Shown piece after piece: positions 9,035 to 19,094 of a DNA stretch of 53,936 bases (positions are counted from its first letter, which is position 1; every line of letters begins with the position of its first letter). This DNA comes from Mycobacterium asiaticum (GTDB lineage Bacteria > Actinomycetota > Actinomycetes > Mycobacteriales > Mycobacteriaceae). The stretch covers positions 1 through 53,936 of the forward strand of contig NZ_LZLQ01000029.1 in assembly GCF_001673315.1 (NCBI RefSeq). The letters are read 5' to 3'. Both the position numbers and the translations under genes were made by a program. Under the pieces are notes generated by a model that saw nothing but the letters and a program-made list of their open reading frames with translations, was not told the DNA's origin and did no database searches.

Positions 9035-9679
9035 TCAACGATGGCCCGCGGTCAGTGCCGCGATCGTCATGGCCCTCATCACTGCGCGCGAGTGCACCGC
9101 TCGTCCGGCCGGTTTGGCGTCGGCCGCTTTCATGCTGTGCGGGGTGGAATTCAGCAGTCCGAATACTGCGTGCGCCATCAATCGGGCGTCGGCTTCGGGC
9201 AGGCCCGGATTGAGCTCGCGCAGCACACCTACCCAGATCTCCACATACTGCCGCTGGGCTTTGCGCACCTGACGTTCCGCGGGCGCGGGCAGGTGCGCCA
9301 GATCGCGGTCCTGGATGCGGATGAGGTCCGGTTCACCCAGCGCGAAGTCGAGATGAAAGTCGATCAGGCCGTCCAGGGTCGCGGCCGCGTCGTCGCCGCG
9401 ATCGGTCACTGCTCGCGCACCGGCGAGCAGGCTGGCGCTGATCCCCACCAGCAATTCGACCAGCAGCGACTCCTTGTTGGGGAAATGGCGGTAGATCGCC
9501 GGACCACTCACACCGGCTGCGGCGCCAATGTCTTCCAGTCGCACCGCTAGGAAACCTCGTTCGGCGAACAGCCGCTCGGCGGCCGCCAGCAGCTGCAGAC
9601 GCCGGTCGGACTTCAACTGGCTGCGCCGATTTGGTGGCTCCGGCTGAGCGGGCTCACGGTCCGGGACGGACGCTGGCAT
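9035..9679 (-). CDS. bkaR: TetR repressor of the branched-chain keto-acid operon
   Basis: This 214-residue TetR protein matches Rv2506, described as BkaR, a repressor of the branched-chain keto-acid/leucine operon. The helix-turn-helix is at about residues 48-67 with A-I-Y-R-H-F as recognition helix. The frame is open upstream to 9772, but ATG 9679 is right: AGGAGG (9685-9690) lies 5 bases before it and the extension would cross the operator. It is divergent from fadD35. Two copies of the motif GTTAAT-N4-AYTAAC at 9701-9716 and 11449-11464 fit autoregulation and control of the operon; binding is inferred, not shown. Confidence 0.9.
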   Translation of the reverse strand: MPASVPDREPAQPEPPNRRSQLKSDRRLQLLAAAERLFAERGFLAVRLEDIGAAAGVSGPAIYRHFPNKESLLVELLVGISASLLAGARAVTDRGDDAAATLDGLIDFHLDFALGEPDLIRIQDRDLAHLPAPAERQVRKAQRQYVEIWVGVLRELNPGLPEADARLMAHAVFGLLNSTPHSMKAADAKPAGRAVHSRAVMRAMTIAALTAGHR

Positions 9680-9700
9680 AACGGCCTCCTGGACATCTCG

Positions 9701-9716
9701 GTTAATCGTCACTAAC
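9701..9716. promoter_or_regulatory. Candidate BkaR operator 1
   Basis: GTTAATCGTCACTAAC is a near-perfect inverted repeat between bkaR and fadD35. It overlaps a rightward -10 candidate TAACGT (9713-9718) and a leftward one (TACGTT, 9719-9714), so one bound dimer could block both promoters. The arms match operator 2 apart from one base. Confidence 0.75.
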
Positions 9717-9745
9717 GTAGCATCCACGCCCCGGCCGGAGGAACC

Positions 9746-11386
9746 ATGTCGACCACCGATGCCGCAGAACACAATCCGCTCTCCTACGAATGCGGTCCCA
9801 ACACACCCCCACTGCTCGATGCCACCATCGGCGCCAATCTGGCAGACACCGCAACGTCATTCGGGCACCGCGACGCGCTTGTGGATGTAGTGGCGGGCCG
9901 CCGTTGGAGCTACGCGGACCTGCTGACGGACGTGCGCCGGCTGGCAACGGGGTTGCTGCGGGCCGGCATTCGCCCGGGTGAGCGGGTCGGCATCTGGGCC
10001 CCCAACCGGTGGGAATGGGTGCTCGTGCAATACGCGACCGCCGAAATCGGCGCGATCCTGGTCACCATCAACCCGGCGTATCGGGTGCGTGAATTAGCCT
10101 ATGCGCTCCGGCAATCGGGCGTGGCCATGGTGATCGCGGCCCCAGGTTTCAAGGACGCACGCTACGGCGAGATGCTTGCCCAAGTGGCGCCTGCGTGTCC
10201 GTCGCTGCGCGACGTAGTGCTGATGGAGAGCCCCGGCTGGGATGAGTTGACTGGCGCCGGGATCGATCTGGAAGCCTTGCGGTCGGTAGCGCAGACGCAA
10301 CAGCCCACAGATCCGATCAACATCCAATACACCTCGGGCACAACGGGATTGCCAAAGGGCGTGACTCTCAGTCACCGCAATATCCTCAACAACGGCTACC
10401 TGGTGGGCGAGTTGCTCTCCTACGACGAACAGGACCGCATCTGCATCCCGGTGCCCTTCTACCACTGCTTCGGCATGGTGTTGGGCAATCTGGCGGCCAC
10501 CAGCCACGGGTCCTGCATCGTCGTCCCTGCGCCCGGCTTCGATCCCGCCGCAACCTTGCGCGCGGTGCAGGCCGAACGGTGCACGAGCTTGTACGGCGTA
10601 CCGACCATGTTCATCGCCGAACTCAGCCTGCCGGACTTCGAGGGCTATCGGCTGGAAAGCCTGCGCACCGGAATCATGGCCGGCGCGGTGTGCCCGGTCG
10701 AGGTGATGCGCAAAGTAATCGAGCGGATGCACATGCCGGAGGTGTCCATCTGCTACGGCATGACTGAGACGGCTCCAGTCTCGGCCCAGACCCGCAGCGA
10801 CGATTCTTTCGAACGGCGCGTCGGCACTGTGGGTCGGGTTACTCCGCATCTGGAAATCAAGGTTGTCGATCCCGCCACCGGCGCCATGGTGCCCCGCGGT
10901 GTGGCAGGCGAATTCTGCACCCGAGGCTATTCGGTGATGACGGGGTACTGGGACGACGAGGCAAAGGCCGCAGAGGTCATCGACGCCGACGGATGGATGC
11001 ACACTGGCGACCTGGCCTCGATGGACGCGCAGGGATACGTTCAGATCACCGGCCGGCTCAAGGACATCGTGGTACGCGGCGGCGAGAACATCTCGCCACG
11101 CGAGATCGAGGAATTTCTGCTCACCCACCCCGACATCGTCGACGGTCACGTGATCGGGGTGCCCGACGCACGCTATGGCGAGGAACTCATGGCGGTGGTC
11201 AAGTTGCGCGACGGGTCGGAAATGACGAGCGCGCAGTTACGCGAGTTCTGTCGGGGGGCGATCGCGACGTTCAAGATCCCGCGGTATCTATGGGTCGTCG
11301 ACGACTTCCCGATGACTGTCACCGGCAAGGTGCGCAAAGCGGCGCTACGGGAGCACGCGATCGATTATCTCGAGGGCGCCTCATAA
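9746..11386 (+). CDS. fadD35: Acyl-CoA synthetase FadD35 type
   Basis: This 546-residue adenylate-forming enzyme activates a carboxylic acid to its CoA thioester. The AMP-binding loop [11 protein letters not shown] is at 195-205, Y-G-M-T-E in the middle, H-T-G-D-L in the hinge region and the catalytic lysine in T-G-K-V at K528. ATG 9746 has GGAGG 5 bases before it. It is divergent from bkaR and precedes scoA by 100 bp. The context suggests a branched-chain or short acyl substrate (or acetoacetate/itaconate-type acid), but the substrate cannot be read from sequence. Confidence 0.92.
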   Translation: MSTTDAAEHNPLSYECGPNTPPLLDATIGANLADTATSFGHRDALVDVVAGRRWSYADLLTDVRRLATGLLRAGIRPGERVGIWAPNRWEWVLVQYATAEIGAILVTINPAYRVRELAYALRQSGVAMVIAAPGFKDARYGEMLAQVAPACPSLRDVVLMESPGWDELTGAGIDLEALRSVAQTQQPTDPINIQYTSGTTGLPKGVTLSHRNILNNGYLVGELLSYDEQDRICIPVPFYHCFGMVLGNLAATSHGSCIVVPAPGFDPAATLRAVQAERCTSLYGVPTMFIAELSLPDFEGYRLESLRTGIMAGAVCPVEVMRKVIERMHMPEVSICYGMTETAPVSAQTRSDDSFERRVGTVGRVTPHLEIKVVDPATGAMVPRGVAGEFCTRGYSVMTGYWDDEAKAAEVIDADGWMHTGDLASMDAQGYVQITGRLKDIVVRGGENISPREIEEFLLTHPDIVDGHVIGVPDARYGEELMAVVKLRDGSEMTSAQLREFCRGAIATFKIPRYLWVVDDFPMTVTGKVRKAALREHAIDYLEGAS

Positions 11387-11433
11387 CCGCTGCTAGGCGG
11401 GCCCCTCGCTGGACGCGCCCGGGACGGGAATGG

Positions 11434-11466
11434 TATTCTCACTGTCCAGTTAATGATTATTAACTG
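11434..11466 (+). promoter_or_regulatory. scoA promoter with candidate BkaR operator 2
   Basis: An extended -10 (TGG followed by TATTCT at 11434-11439) predicts transcription start near 11446. Directly downstream, 11447-11466 reads CAGTTAATGATTATTAACTG, a perfect 8-bp inverted repeat around GATT. Its 16-bp core matches operator 1 in front of fadD35 at all but one arm position, so a BkaR dimer here would sit on the start site. This means the scoA-citE genes can be controlled separately from fadD35. Confidence 0.78.
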
Positions 11467-11486
11467 AAATCGGAGGCTCTGCGGCA

Positions 11487-12233
11487 ATGGACAAGGTGGT
11501 GGCTACCGCTGCGGAGGCGGTAGCGGACATAACCGACGGGTCGTCACTGGCCGTAGGGGGATTCGGGCTGTGCGGCATCCCCGAAGCTCTGATCGCGGCG
11601 TTGGCAGACAGCGGCGTGACCGATCTGGAGACGGTCTCCAACAACTGCGGCGTAGACGGCATAGGCCTTGGGGTATTGCTGCAACACAAGCGAATTCGTC
11701 GGACCATATCGTCATACGTGGGGGAGAACAAAGAATTCGCGCGCCAGTTCCTTTCCGGTGAACTCGAGGTCGAGCTGACCCCGCAAGGCACGCTTGCCGA
11801 GAGGTTGCGCGCCGGGGGCATGGGGATCCCCGGCTTCTATACGCCGGCCGGGGTGGGCACCCAGATCGCCGACGGTGGACTGCCCTGGCGCTACGACTCA
11901 TCAGGAGGGGTCGCAGTTGTCTCGCCACCGAAGGAGACCCGCGAATTCGACGGGGTCAACTATGTGTTGGAACGTGGTATCCGCACCGACTTCGCGCTGG
12001 TGCACGCCTGGAAGGGCGACCGGCACGGCAACCTCGTCTACCGGTACGCGGCGGGCAATTTCAACCCGGAGTGCGCACCCGCAGGGCGGATCACCATCGC
12101 GGAAGTCGAGCATCTCGTCGAACCGGGCGAGATAGACCCCGCCACTGTGCATACGCCGGGTGTTTTTGTGCAGCGCGTCGTCCACGTGCCGAACCCGGAA
12201 AAGCGAATCGAGAAGGAGACGGTGCGCGCATGA
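11487..12233 (+). CDS. scoA: 3-oxoacid CoA-transferase subunit A
   Basis: This 248-residue alpha subunit works with ScoB to move CoA from succinyl-CoA to acetoacetate, the last step of leucine breakdown. It has the glycine-rich G-G-F-G-L-C-G-I-P at 24-32 near the N-terminus, typical of family I CoA-transferases. It is first after the operator-bearing promoter. The stop overlaps an ATG (ATGA, 12230-12233) that does not open scoB but a 33-codon repeat-bearing frame. A related use on itaconate has been proposed for this operon; that is inference here. Confidence 0.94.
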   Translation: MDKVVATAAEAVADITDGSSLAVGGFGLCGIPEALIAALADSGVTDLETVSNNCGVDGIGLGVLLQHKRIRRTISSYVGENKEFARQFLSGELEVELTPQGTLAERLRAGGMGIPGFYTPAGVGTQIADGGLPWRYDSSGGVAVVSPPKETREFDGVNYVLERGIRTDFALVHAWKGDRHGNLVYRYAAGNFNPECAPAGRITIAEVEHLVEPGEIDPATVHTPGVFVQRVVHVPNPEKRIEKETVRA

Positions 12234-12331
12234 CCAACTCGTCCTGCGCCGAGCGTGAAGCTGGCGTCACAGTCGGCGTCGAGCGTGACGCCAGCGTCAC
12301 GTTCGAGTACCCAGCGAGGAGCGTCGGATGA
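12230..12331 (+). other. 33-codon linking frame between scoA and scoB
   Basis: This frame begins with an ATG that overlaps the scoA stop and ends with a TGA that overlaps the scoB ATG (ATGA at both ends). It contains two 30-bp repeats. The layout keeps translation coupled from scoA to scoB across an insertion, as described for mycobacterial interspersed repetitive units. The peptide has no recognised domain and may have no function of its own. Confidence 0.6.
12251..12310. repeat. 30-bp tandem repeat, two copies
   Basis: Two 30-bp units begin GAGCGTGA at 12251 and 12281. The second contains a perfect hairpin GTGACGC-CA-GCGTCAC; in the first the match is weaker. The unit is ten codons, so copy number can change without breaking the linking frame. 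Confidence 0.82.
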
Positions 12332-12975
12332 CGTGGAGTAGAGACCAGATGGCCGCCCGGGTGGCCAGCGAATTCGAGGACGGCCAGTACGTCAACCTCG
12401 GCATCGGCATACCCACCCTCATTCCCAACCACATCCCCGACGGCGTACACGTCGTGCTGCACTCGGAGAACGGAATCCTCGGCGTAGGGCCTTACCCGCG
12501 CCGTGAGGACGTCGACGCCGATCTGATCAACGCGGGCAAAGAGACAGTCACCACCCAGCCGGGCGCGTCGTTCTTCGGCTCGTCGACCTCGTTCGGAATC
12601 ATTCGCGGTGGCCACCTCGACGTGGCTGTCCTTGGCGCCATGCAGGTTTCGGCCTCTGGGGATCTTGCCAACTGGGTGATCCCGGGCAAGATGGTCAAGG
12701 GTATGGGTGGGGCGATGGATCTGGTGCACGGGGCCCGCAAGGTGATAGTCGTGATGGACCACGCCGCGAAGGACGGCAGCCCGAAGATTCTGGAGCGGTG
12801 CACGCTGCCGTTGACCGGAGTGGCCTGTGTGAACCGGATCGTGACTGAACTGGCGGTGATCGACGTCCGCGACGACGGCCTGCACCTGGTCGAGACGGCG
12901 CCGGATGTGTCGGTGGAAGAAGTCATCGCAAAAACCCAGCCGCCCCTTCAGATTTCGAGCTTGGCGTCAAAGTGA
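12328..12975 (+). CDS. scoB: 3-oxoacid CoA-transferase subunit B
   Basis: This 215-residue beta subunit of succinyl-CoA:3-oxoacid CoA-transferase carries the active-site glutamate that takes the CoA, E47 in the S-E-N-G motif. Its ATG overlaps the stop of the repeat-bearing linking frame. Its stop overlaps the accD1 GTG (GTGA). Start and length agree with the family. Confidence 0.94.
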   Translation: MTWSRDQMAARVASEFEDGQYVNLGIGIPTLIPNHIPDGVHVVLHSENGILGVGPYPRREDVDADLINAGKETVTTQPGASFFGSSTSFGIIRGGHLDVAVLGAMQVSASGDLANWVIPGKMVKGMGGAMDLVHGARKVIVVMDHAAKDGSPKILERCTLPLTGVACVNRIVTELAVIDVRDDGLHLVETAPDVSVEEVIAKTQPPLQISSLASK

Positions 12976-14555
12976 CCACGGTGACCTCAGCACCATCGTT
13001 CGCCGACGAGCACCGTCGGCTGGTTGCCGAACTGAACGACAAACTGGCCGCCGCCGCCCTGGGCGGCAACGAGCGGGCCCGCGAGCGCCACGTCAGCCGA
13101 GGCAAGCTGCTGCCCCGCGAACGTGTAGACCGCCTGCTCGATCCGGGCAGCCCCTTCCTCGAACTTGCCGCGCTGGCCGCCAACGGCATGTACGACGACG
13201 AATCCCCGGGTGCTGGGATCATCACCGGCATCGGTCGGGTGTCCGGACGCGAATGCGTGATCGTCGCCAACGACGCGACCGTCAAGGGCGGCACCTACTA
13301 CCCGATGACGGTGAAGAAGCACCTGCGCGCCCAAGAGGTCGCACTGCAGAACCTGCTGCCGTGCATCTACCTCGTCGACTCCGGCGGCGCTTTCCTGCCC
13401 CGCCAGGACGAGGTTTTCCCGGATCGCGAACACTTCGGGCGGATCTTCTACAACCAGGCGACCATGAGCGCCAAGGGGATTCCGCAAGTCGCGGCGGTGC
13501 TGGGCTCCTGCACGGCGGGCGGGGCCTACGTGCCCGCGATGAGCGACGAAGCCGTCATCGTCCGCGAGCAGGGCACGATTTTTCTCGGCGGCCCACCCCT
13601 GGTCAAAGCGGCCACCGGGGAGATCGTCACGGCCGAGGAACTCGGGGGAGGGGACCTGCATTCGCGGGTTTCCGGCGTCACCGATCATCTGGCCGATGAC
13701 GACGAAGACGCGTTGCGAATCGTGCGTTCGATCGCCGCGAGCTTTGGACCACGCGAGCCGGCCCAATGGGAAGTGCTGCACACCGTCGAGCCCAGACACG
13801 CGCAGATAGAGCTTTACGACGTCGTACCGCCGGATCCAAGACTTCCCTATGACGTCCACGAGGTCATCGTCCGGCTCGTCGACGGCGGCGAATTCAGTGA
13901 GTTCAAGGCCAATTACGGCAAGACGCTGGTGACAACCTTTGCGCGCATCCACGGCCACCCAGTGGGCATCATCGCCAACAACGGCGTCTTATTCAGCGAA
14001 TCCGCCGTCAAGGGAGCGCATTTCATCGAGCTGTGTGACAAGCGGAAGATACCGTTGCTTTTCCTGCAGAACATCGCCGGCTTCATGGTGGGGCGTGACT
14101 ATGAGGCAGGTGGCATCGCCAAGCACGGCGCCAAGATGGTGACAGCAGTGGCCTGTGCCCGGGTCCCGAAGCTGACGGTGGTGATCGGCGGATCGTATGG
14201 CGCCGGCAACTATTCGATGTGCGGCCGGGCGTATTCGCCCCGCTTCTTGTGGATGTGGCCGAATGCACGGATCTCGGTGATGGGTGGCGAGCAGGCTGCC
14301 TCTGTGCTGGCGACCGTCCGGGGGGAGCAGCTTTCGGCGGCCGGCAAAGCCTGGTCAGCCGAGGAGGAAGAGGCGTTCAAGGCGCCCATTCGTGCCCAGT
14401 ATGAGGACCAGGGCAATCCCTATTACTCGACCGCCCGTTTGTGGGATGACGGCATCATCGACCCAGCCGACACCAGGACCGTTGTCGGGCTCGCACTTTC
14501 GGTGTGTGCCCACGCTCCGCTGGAATCGGTCTCCTACGGCGTCTTTCGGATGTGA
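12972..14555 (+). CDS. accD1: Methylcrotonyl-CoA carboxylase, carboxyltransferase subunit
   Basis: This 527-residue biotin-dependent carboxyltransferase matches AccD1, which with AccA1 forms the 3-methylcrotonyl-CoA carboxylase of mycobacterial leucine catabolism. The two crotonase-like halves are present. The oxyanion-type glycine pairs G-S-C-T-A-G-G-A (first half) and G-G-S-Y-G-A-G-N (second half) are visible. The GTG start at 12972 overlaps the scoB stop (GTGA). It is followed by accA1 after one base. Confidence 0.94.
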   Translation: MTTVTSAPSFADEHRRLVAELNDKLAAAALGGNERARERHVSRGKLLPRERVDRLLDPGSPFLELAALAANGMYDDESPGAGIITGIGRVSGRECVIVANDATVKGGTYYPMTVKKHLRAQEVALQNLLPCIYLVDSGGAFLPRQDEVFPDREHFGRIFYNQATMSAKGIPQVAAVLGSCTAGGAYVPAMSDEAVIVREQGTIFLGGPPLVKAATGEIVTAEELGGGDLHSRVSGVTDHLADDDEDALRIVRSIAASFGPREPAQWEVLHTVEPRHAQIELYDVVPPDPRLPYDVHEVIVRLVDGGEFSEFKANYGKTLVTTFARIHGHPVGIIANNGVLFSESAVKGAHFIELCDKRKIPLLFLQNIAGFMVGRDYEAGGIAKHGAKMVTAVACARVPKLTVVIGGSYGAGNYSMCGRAYSPRFLWMWPNARISVMGGEQAASVLATVRGEQLSAAGKAWSAEEEEAFKAPIRAQYEDQGNPYYSTARLWDDGIIDPADTRTVVGLALSVCAHAPLESVSYGVFRM

Positions 14556-14556
14556 C

Positions 14557-16557
14557 ATGTTTGACACAGTCTTAGTGGCGAACCGCGGTGAGATCGCGGT
14601 ACGGGTGATACGGACGTTGCGTCGCCTCGGTATCCGATCGGTTGCCGTGTACAGCGACGCCGACGTCGACGCCAGACACGTCCGCGAAGCCGACACTGCC
14701 GTCCGACTGGGGCCGGCGCCGGCGCGGGAGAGCTACCTGGACATCAGCAAGGTGGTCGACGCCGCGATCCGTACCGGGGCGCAGGCCATCCATCCGGGTT
14801 ACGGATTCCTCTCCGAGAACAAGGATTTCGCTGCCGTATGTGAGCGGTCCGGGGTGGTTTTTCTCGGGCCGTCCGCGCACGCGATCGAGGTGATGGGCGA
14901 CAAGATCACCGCTAAGAACGCTGTTGCCGCATTCGATGTGCCGGTAGTACCCGGCATCGCGCGGCCCGGCCTGAGCGATGACGAACTCATCTCGGCTGCC
15001 GATGAGGTGGGTTACCCAGTGCTGGTCAAGCCCTCCGCCGGCGGCGGCGGCAAGGGGATGCGCCTGGTGGAGGATCCGGCACGTCTGGGCGAGGCCTTGG
15101 TCAGCGCTCGGCGCGAGGCGGGGTCGGCCTTCGGTGACGACACGTTGTTCTTGGAACGCTTTGTGTTGCGCCCCAGACATATCGAGGTCCAGGTTCTCGC
15201 TGACACGCACGGAAACGTGGTGCATCTCGGAGAGCGTGAGTGCAGCCTGCAACGTCGCCATCAGAAGGTCATCGAGGAGGCCCCCTCCCCGCTGCTCGAT
15301 GAGGCGACCCGGGCGCGCATCGGAGCGGCGGCGTGCGACACGGCCCGCAGCGTGGACTACGTCGGCGCCGGCACGGTGGAGTTCATCGTCTCGGCGGACC
15401 GGCCCGACGAGTTCTTCTTCATGGAGATGAATACCCGACTGCAGGTGGAACACCCTGTCACCGAAGCGGTTACCGGGCTGGATCTCGTCGAGTGGCAGCT
15501 ACGCGTGGCTGCGGGAGAGAAGCTCGGGTTTGCTCAGGACGAGATTGAGCTGGGCGGGCACGCGATCGAGGCCCGGGTCTACGCAGAGGATCCTGCGCGG
15601 GGATTCCTGCCCACCGGGGGCCGGGTGCTGCAGGTTGGGGAGCCGTCCGGACCTGGTGTGCGGGTGGACTCTTCGCTGATGGCGGATACCGTCGTCGGTA
15701 GCGACTACGACCCAATGCTGAGCAAGGTGATCGCCCACGGGGCCGATCGTGCGCAGGCTTTGGCGCGACTCGACCAGGCGTTGTCGCAGACAGCTGTCCT
15801 GGGCGTGCAGACCAACATCGAATTCCTGCGGTTCCTGTTGGCCGATCCACGGGTGCAGGCAGGTGACCTCGACACCGCTCTGCTGGACCAGCGGTTGGCC
15901 GACTTCGAACCGCTGCCGGCCCCCGACGACGTGTTCGCTGCCGCCGGGCTGTACGTCCAGTGGCAGCTTGAACAACGCGCCCGCGGCAGCCTGTGGGCGA
16001 CGCCGACCGGATGGCGCGTCGGTGCTGCGGCGGCACCGGTTCGCACCGCGATGCGCACCCCGCTGCGTACCGAGACCGTGTCCGTGTGGGGGTTGCCGGG
16101 ATCAGCCACCGTACAAGTCGGTGATGGCCAAACCACCACTGCGGCTGCCCACCTTGAGCACGGTCAACTGATGGTTGCTCTGGACAGCCTGCGTCGGGAA
16201 TATCGGTGCGCGGAAGCTGACCGGCATCTGTGGATCGCTGACGAGCGCGGAACGTGGCACATCCGCGAAGCCGAGGAACATAAGATCGACCGGGGTGCGG
16301 GGGACCGGCCGGCCGAGGTGGTGAGCCCGATGCCGGGGAGCGTCATCGCGGTACAGGTCGACTCGGGCACTGAGGTGTCGGAGGGTGACGTCGTGGTCGT
16401 CGTTGAGGCGATGAAGATGGAACATGCACTGGCCGCGCCTGTTTCGGGTCAGGTCGAGGTATTGGTGGCCGTCGGGGACCAGGTGAAATTCGAGCAGGTG
16501 CTCGCCCGGTTCATCCCGGCCGAACAAAGCGCCGAACAAAGCAAGGAAGAACAATGA
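14557..16557 (+). CDS. accA1: Methylcrotonyl-CoA carboxylase, biotin carboxylase/carrier subunit
   Basis: The 666-residue alpha subunit has a biotin carboxylase domain (about 1-450) with the ATP-grasp loop G-G-G-G-K-G-M, and a C-terminal biotinyl domain with the carrier lysine K620 in E-A-M-K-M-E-H. The frame is open far upstream into accD1, but ATG 14557 is chosen: it follows the accD1 stop by one base and gives the standard N-terminus [12 protein letters not shown]. The last codon overlaps the fadE19 ATG. Confidence 0.95.
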   Translation: MFDTVLVANRGEIAVRVIRTLRRLGIRSVAVYSDADVDARHVREADTAVRLGPAPARESYLDISKVVDAAIRTGAQAIHPGYGFLSENKDFAAVCERSGVVFLGPSAHAIEVMGDKITAKNAVAAFDVPVVPGIARPGLSDDELISAADEVGYPVLVKPSAGGGGKGMRLVEDPARLGEALVSARREAGSAFGDDTLFLERFVLRPRHIEVQVLADTHGNVVHLGERECSLQRRHQKVIEEAPSPLLDEATRARIGAAACDTARSVDYVGAGTVEFIVSADRPDEFFFMEMNTRLQVEHPVTEAVTGLDLVEWQLRVAAGEKLGFAQDEIELGGHAIEARVYAEDPARGFLPTGGRVLQVGEPSGPGVRVDSSLMADTVVGSDYDPMLSKVIAHGADRAQALARLDQALSQTAVLGVQTNIEFLRFLLADPRVQAGDLDTALLDQRLADFEPLPAPDDVFAAAGLYVQWQLEQRARGSLWATPTGWRVGAAAAPVRTAMRTPLRTETVSVWGLPGSATVQVGDGQTTTAAAHLEHGQLMVALDSLRREYRCAEADRHLWIADERGTWHIREAEEHKIDRGAGDRPAEVVSPMPGSVIAVQVDSGTEVSEGDVVVVVEAMKMEHALAAPVSGQVEVLVAVGDQVKFEQVLARFIPAEQSAEQSKEEQ

Positions 16558-17720
16558 CGACAACGATCAGCGCGGGAACGATACCCAAGGAATACGCCGA
16601 ACTTCGCGACACCGTGGCCGATTTCGCGCGCACGGTGGTCGCACCGGTCTCGGCCAAACACGACGAAGAGCACAGTTTTCCCTACGAGGTCGTTGCCAAG
16701 ATGGCCGAAATGGGCTTGTTCGGCCTGCCTTTCCCGGAGGAATACGGCGGCATGGGCGGCGACTACTTCGCCTTGGCGCTGGCGCTGGAGGAACTCGGCA
16801 AAGTCGATCAGTCGGTGGCGATCACCCTGGAAGCCGGTGTCGGCCTGGGCGCGATGCCGATCTACCGGTTCGGCAGCGAAGAGCAGAAGCAGCGATGGTT
16901 ACCCGACCTGGTCGCTGGGCGCGCGCTGGCCGGATTCGGGCTCACCGAACCCGGTGCCGGGTCAGACGCGGGCGGCACCCGCACCACCGCCCGCCTCGAC
17001 GGTGACGAGTGGATCATCAACGGCAGCAAGCAATTCATCACCAACTCGGGCACCGACATCACCTCGCTGGTCACCATCACCGCGGTGACGGGCAGCCTTG
17101 CCGACGGCAAGAAGGAGATCTCGACCATCATCGTGCCCAACGGCACCCCGGGCTTCACTGTGGAGCCGGTCTACAACAAGGTCGGCTGGAACGCGTCGGA
17201 CACTCACCCGCTGTCCTTCGACGACGCACGCGTACCTGCGGAGAATCTGCTGGGGGTCCGCGGGAAGGGGTACGCGAACTTCCTGTCCATCCTTGACGAG
17301 GGCCGCATCGCGATCGCCGCGTTGGCCACGGGTGTGGCGCAAGGCTGTGTCGACGAAAGCGTCAAGTACGCCAAGGAACGTCAATCGTTCGGTCAGCCGA
17401 TCGGCTCGTATCAGGCGATCAGCTTCAAGATCGCGCGGATGGAAGCGCGTGCCCATGTGGCCCGGACGGCTTACTACGACGCGGCGGCAAAGATGTTGGC
17501 AGGGCAGCCCTTCAAGAAGGAGGCGGCGATCGCGAAAATGATCTCTTCTGAGGCGGCGATGGACAATGCGCGCGACGCCACGCAGATCCACGGCGGATAC
17601 GGGTTCATGAACGAGTACCCGGTGGCGCGGCACTACCGCGACAGCAAGATCCTTGAGATCGGTGAAGGCACCACCGAGGTGCAGTTGATGCTGATCGCTC
17701 GATCGCTGGGGCTGTCATGA
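16554..17720 (+). CDS. fadE19: Acyl-CoA dehydrogenase FadE19 (isovaleryl-CoA dehydrogenase role likely)
   Basis: This 388-residue flavoprotein oxidises an acyl-CoA to its 2,3-enoyl form. It has the FAD-site pattern F-G-L-T-E-P-x-A-G-S-D and a C-terminal E-G-T-T-E-V-Q segment. In an operon with methylcrotonyl-CoA carboxylase the substrate is most likely isovaleryl-CoA, or 2-methylbutyryl/isobutyryl-CoA; this is inferred. ATG overlaps the accA1 stop (ATGA), and its own stop overlaps the next ATG. Confidence 0.92.
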   Translation: MTTTISAGTIPKEYAELRDTVADFARTVVAPVSAKHDEEHSFPYEVVAKMAEMGLFGLPFPEEYGGMGGDYFALALALEELGKVDQSVAITLEAGVGLGAMPIYRFGSEEQKQRWLPDLVAGRALAGFGLTEPGAGSDAGGTRTTARLDGDEWIINGSKQFITNSGTDITSLVTITAVTGSLADGKKEISTIIVPNGTPGFTVEPVYNKVGWNASDTHPLSFDDARVPAENLLGVRGKGYANFLSILDEGRIAIAALATGVAQGCVDESVKYAKERQSFGQPIGSYQAISFKIARMEARAHVARTAYYDAAAKMLAGQPFKKEAAIAKMISSEAAMDNARDATQIHGGYGFMNEYPVARHYRDSKILEIGEGTTEVQLMLIARSLGLS

Positions 17721-18274
17721 CCGCCGAAAGTGATTCTGGCGACGCAGTATCGGCGAGTCGCGTCGCAGAATCCACACTCGGCGAGTCGAAGCGGATTGTC
17801 CAGCGCGGTTTGTGGTTCGAGGAGTTCGAGATCGGCACCACCTACCTGCACCGGCCGGGCCGCACGGTCACCGAGGCCGACAACGTGCTGTTCACCACCT
17901 TGACCATGAACACCCAGTCGTTGCACCTGGATGCGGCGTGGTCAGCCGAGCAGCCCGGATTTCGCGGCGAGCGGCTGGTGAATTCGATGTTCACCCTGTC
18001 GACTCTGGTCGGTTTGTCGGTATCGCAGCTGACCCTGGGCACCATCGTCGCCAATCTCGGGTTCGCCGAAGTGTCGTTTCCCAAGCCGATGTTTCACGGT
18101 GACACCCTCTACGCCGAGACGGTCTGCACCGGCAAGCGGGAGTCGAAAAGTCGTCCCGGCGAAGGCATCGTGACCTTAGAGCACACCGGGCGCAACCAGC
18201 ACGGCGACGTCGTCGCGCGAGCGGTGCGTACGACGCTGGTACAGAAACGGCCGAGTCAGGAGGATCCGCAATGA
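17717..18274 (+). CDS. MaoC-like hydratase with altered active site (Rv2499c type)
   Basis: This 185-residue single hot-dog protein is placed where leucine catabolism needs methylglutaconyl-CoA hydratase, or itaconate breakdown needs itaconyl-CoA hydratase. In the usual R-hydratase motif (D-x-N-P-x-H) the histidine is kept (H70), but the aspartate position is N65 and the asparagine position is Q67. That change separates it from standard enoyl-CoA hydratases. It is coupled by ATGA overlaps to fadE19 and citE. Confidence 0.85.
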   Translation: MTAESDSGDAVSASRVAESTLGESKRIVQRGLWFEEFEIGTTYLHRPGRTVTEADNVLFTTLTMNTQSLHLDAAWSAEQPGFRGERLVNSMFTLSTLVGLSVSQLTLGTIVANLGFAEVSFPKPMFHGDTLYAETVCTGKRESKSRPGEGIVTLEHTGRNQHGDVVARAVRTTLVQKRPSQEDPQ

Positions 18275-19080
18275 GTTTGCGCGACGCCGGTCCCGGCTGG
18301 TTGTTCTGCCCGGCAGACCGTCCCGAGCGTTTCGCGAAGGCCGCGGCCGCCGCCGACGTCGTGATACTCGACTTGGAAGACGGTGTGGCGGCGGCGGAAA
18401 AGACCGCTGCGCGCGCTGCGTTGCGGGATACCCCGCTCGATCCCGACCGCACCGTGGTGCGGATCAATGCCGCCGGCACCGAAGACCAGGCCCTAGACCT
18501 GAAGGCGCTGGCTGAGACCGCCTACACCACAGTGATGCTGCCCAAGACGGAGTCGGCAGACCAGGTGACCGCGCTCGCGCCGCGCGATGTGATCGCGCTG
18601 GTGGAGACGGCACGCGGTGCGGTGTTTGCCGCGCAAATCGCGGCCGCCGACGGCACCATCGGGATGATGTGGGGCGCAGAGGATTTGGTGGCCACGCTGG
18701 GCGGCAGTTCCAGCAGGCGGTCCGACGGCACCTATCGGGATGTGGCTCGCCACGTACGATCGACGACGTTACTGGCCGCGTCTGCGTTTGGCCGGCTAGC
18801 GCTCGACGCGGTGCACCTGGACATCCACGATCTCGACGGCTTGCGAGACGAGGCAGCCGACGGGGTAGCGGTGGGTTTCGATGCGACCGTCTGCATCCAC
18901 CCCAGCCAGGTAGCGGTAGTGCGTGACGCCTATCGGCCCAGTGACGACAAATTAGATTGGGCGCGTAGGGTTTTGGAGGCGGCGAAGACTGAGCGTGGCG
19001 TGTTTGCGTTCGAAGGCCAGATGGTCGACTCGCCCGTGCTGCGCCATGCCGAGGCGATGCTGCGCCGGGCAGGTGCCTAG
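18271..19080 (+). CDS. citE: CitE-like beta-hydroxyacyl-CoA lyase
   Basis: This 269-residue TIM-barrel lyase matches Rv2498c, reported as a bifunctional enzyme splitting HMG-CoA and (S)-citramalyl-CoA, which links leucine and itaconate breakdown. The metal/CoA-binding L-D-L-E-D-G-V is at 34-39 and M-M-W-G-A-E-D-L in the middle. It is the last gene of the run, overlapping the hydratase gene by ATGA. In M. tuberculosis bkdABC follows; here a convergent PucR gene ends 14 bp away. Confidence 0.92.
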   Translation: MSLRDAGPGWLFCPADRPERFAKAAAAADVVILDLEDGVAAAEKTAARAALRDTPLDPDRTVVRINAAGTEDQALDLKALAETAYTTVMLPKTESADQVTALAPRDVIALVETARGAVFAAQIAAADGTIGMMWGAEDLVATLGGSSSRRSDGTYRDVARHVRSTTLLAASAFGRLALDAVHLDIHDLDGLRDEAADGVAVGFDATVCIHPSQVAVVRDAYRPSDDKLDWARRVLEAAKTERGVFAFEGQMVDSPVLRHAEAMLRRAGA

Positions 19081-19094
19081 CTCTCTGCGCACAT

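Noticed and set aside
14284..14556. Upstream extension of accA1 to 757 codons
   Set aside because: It lies wholly inside accD1 in another frame; the biotin carboxylase N-terminus starts at 14557.
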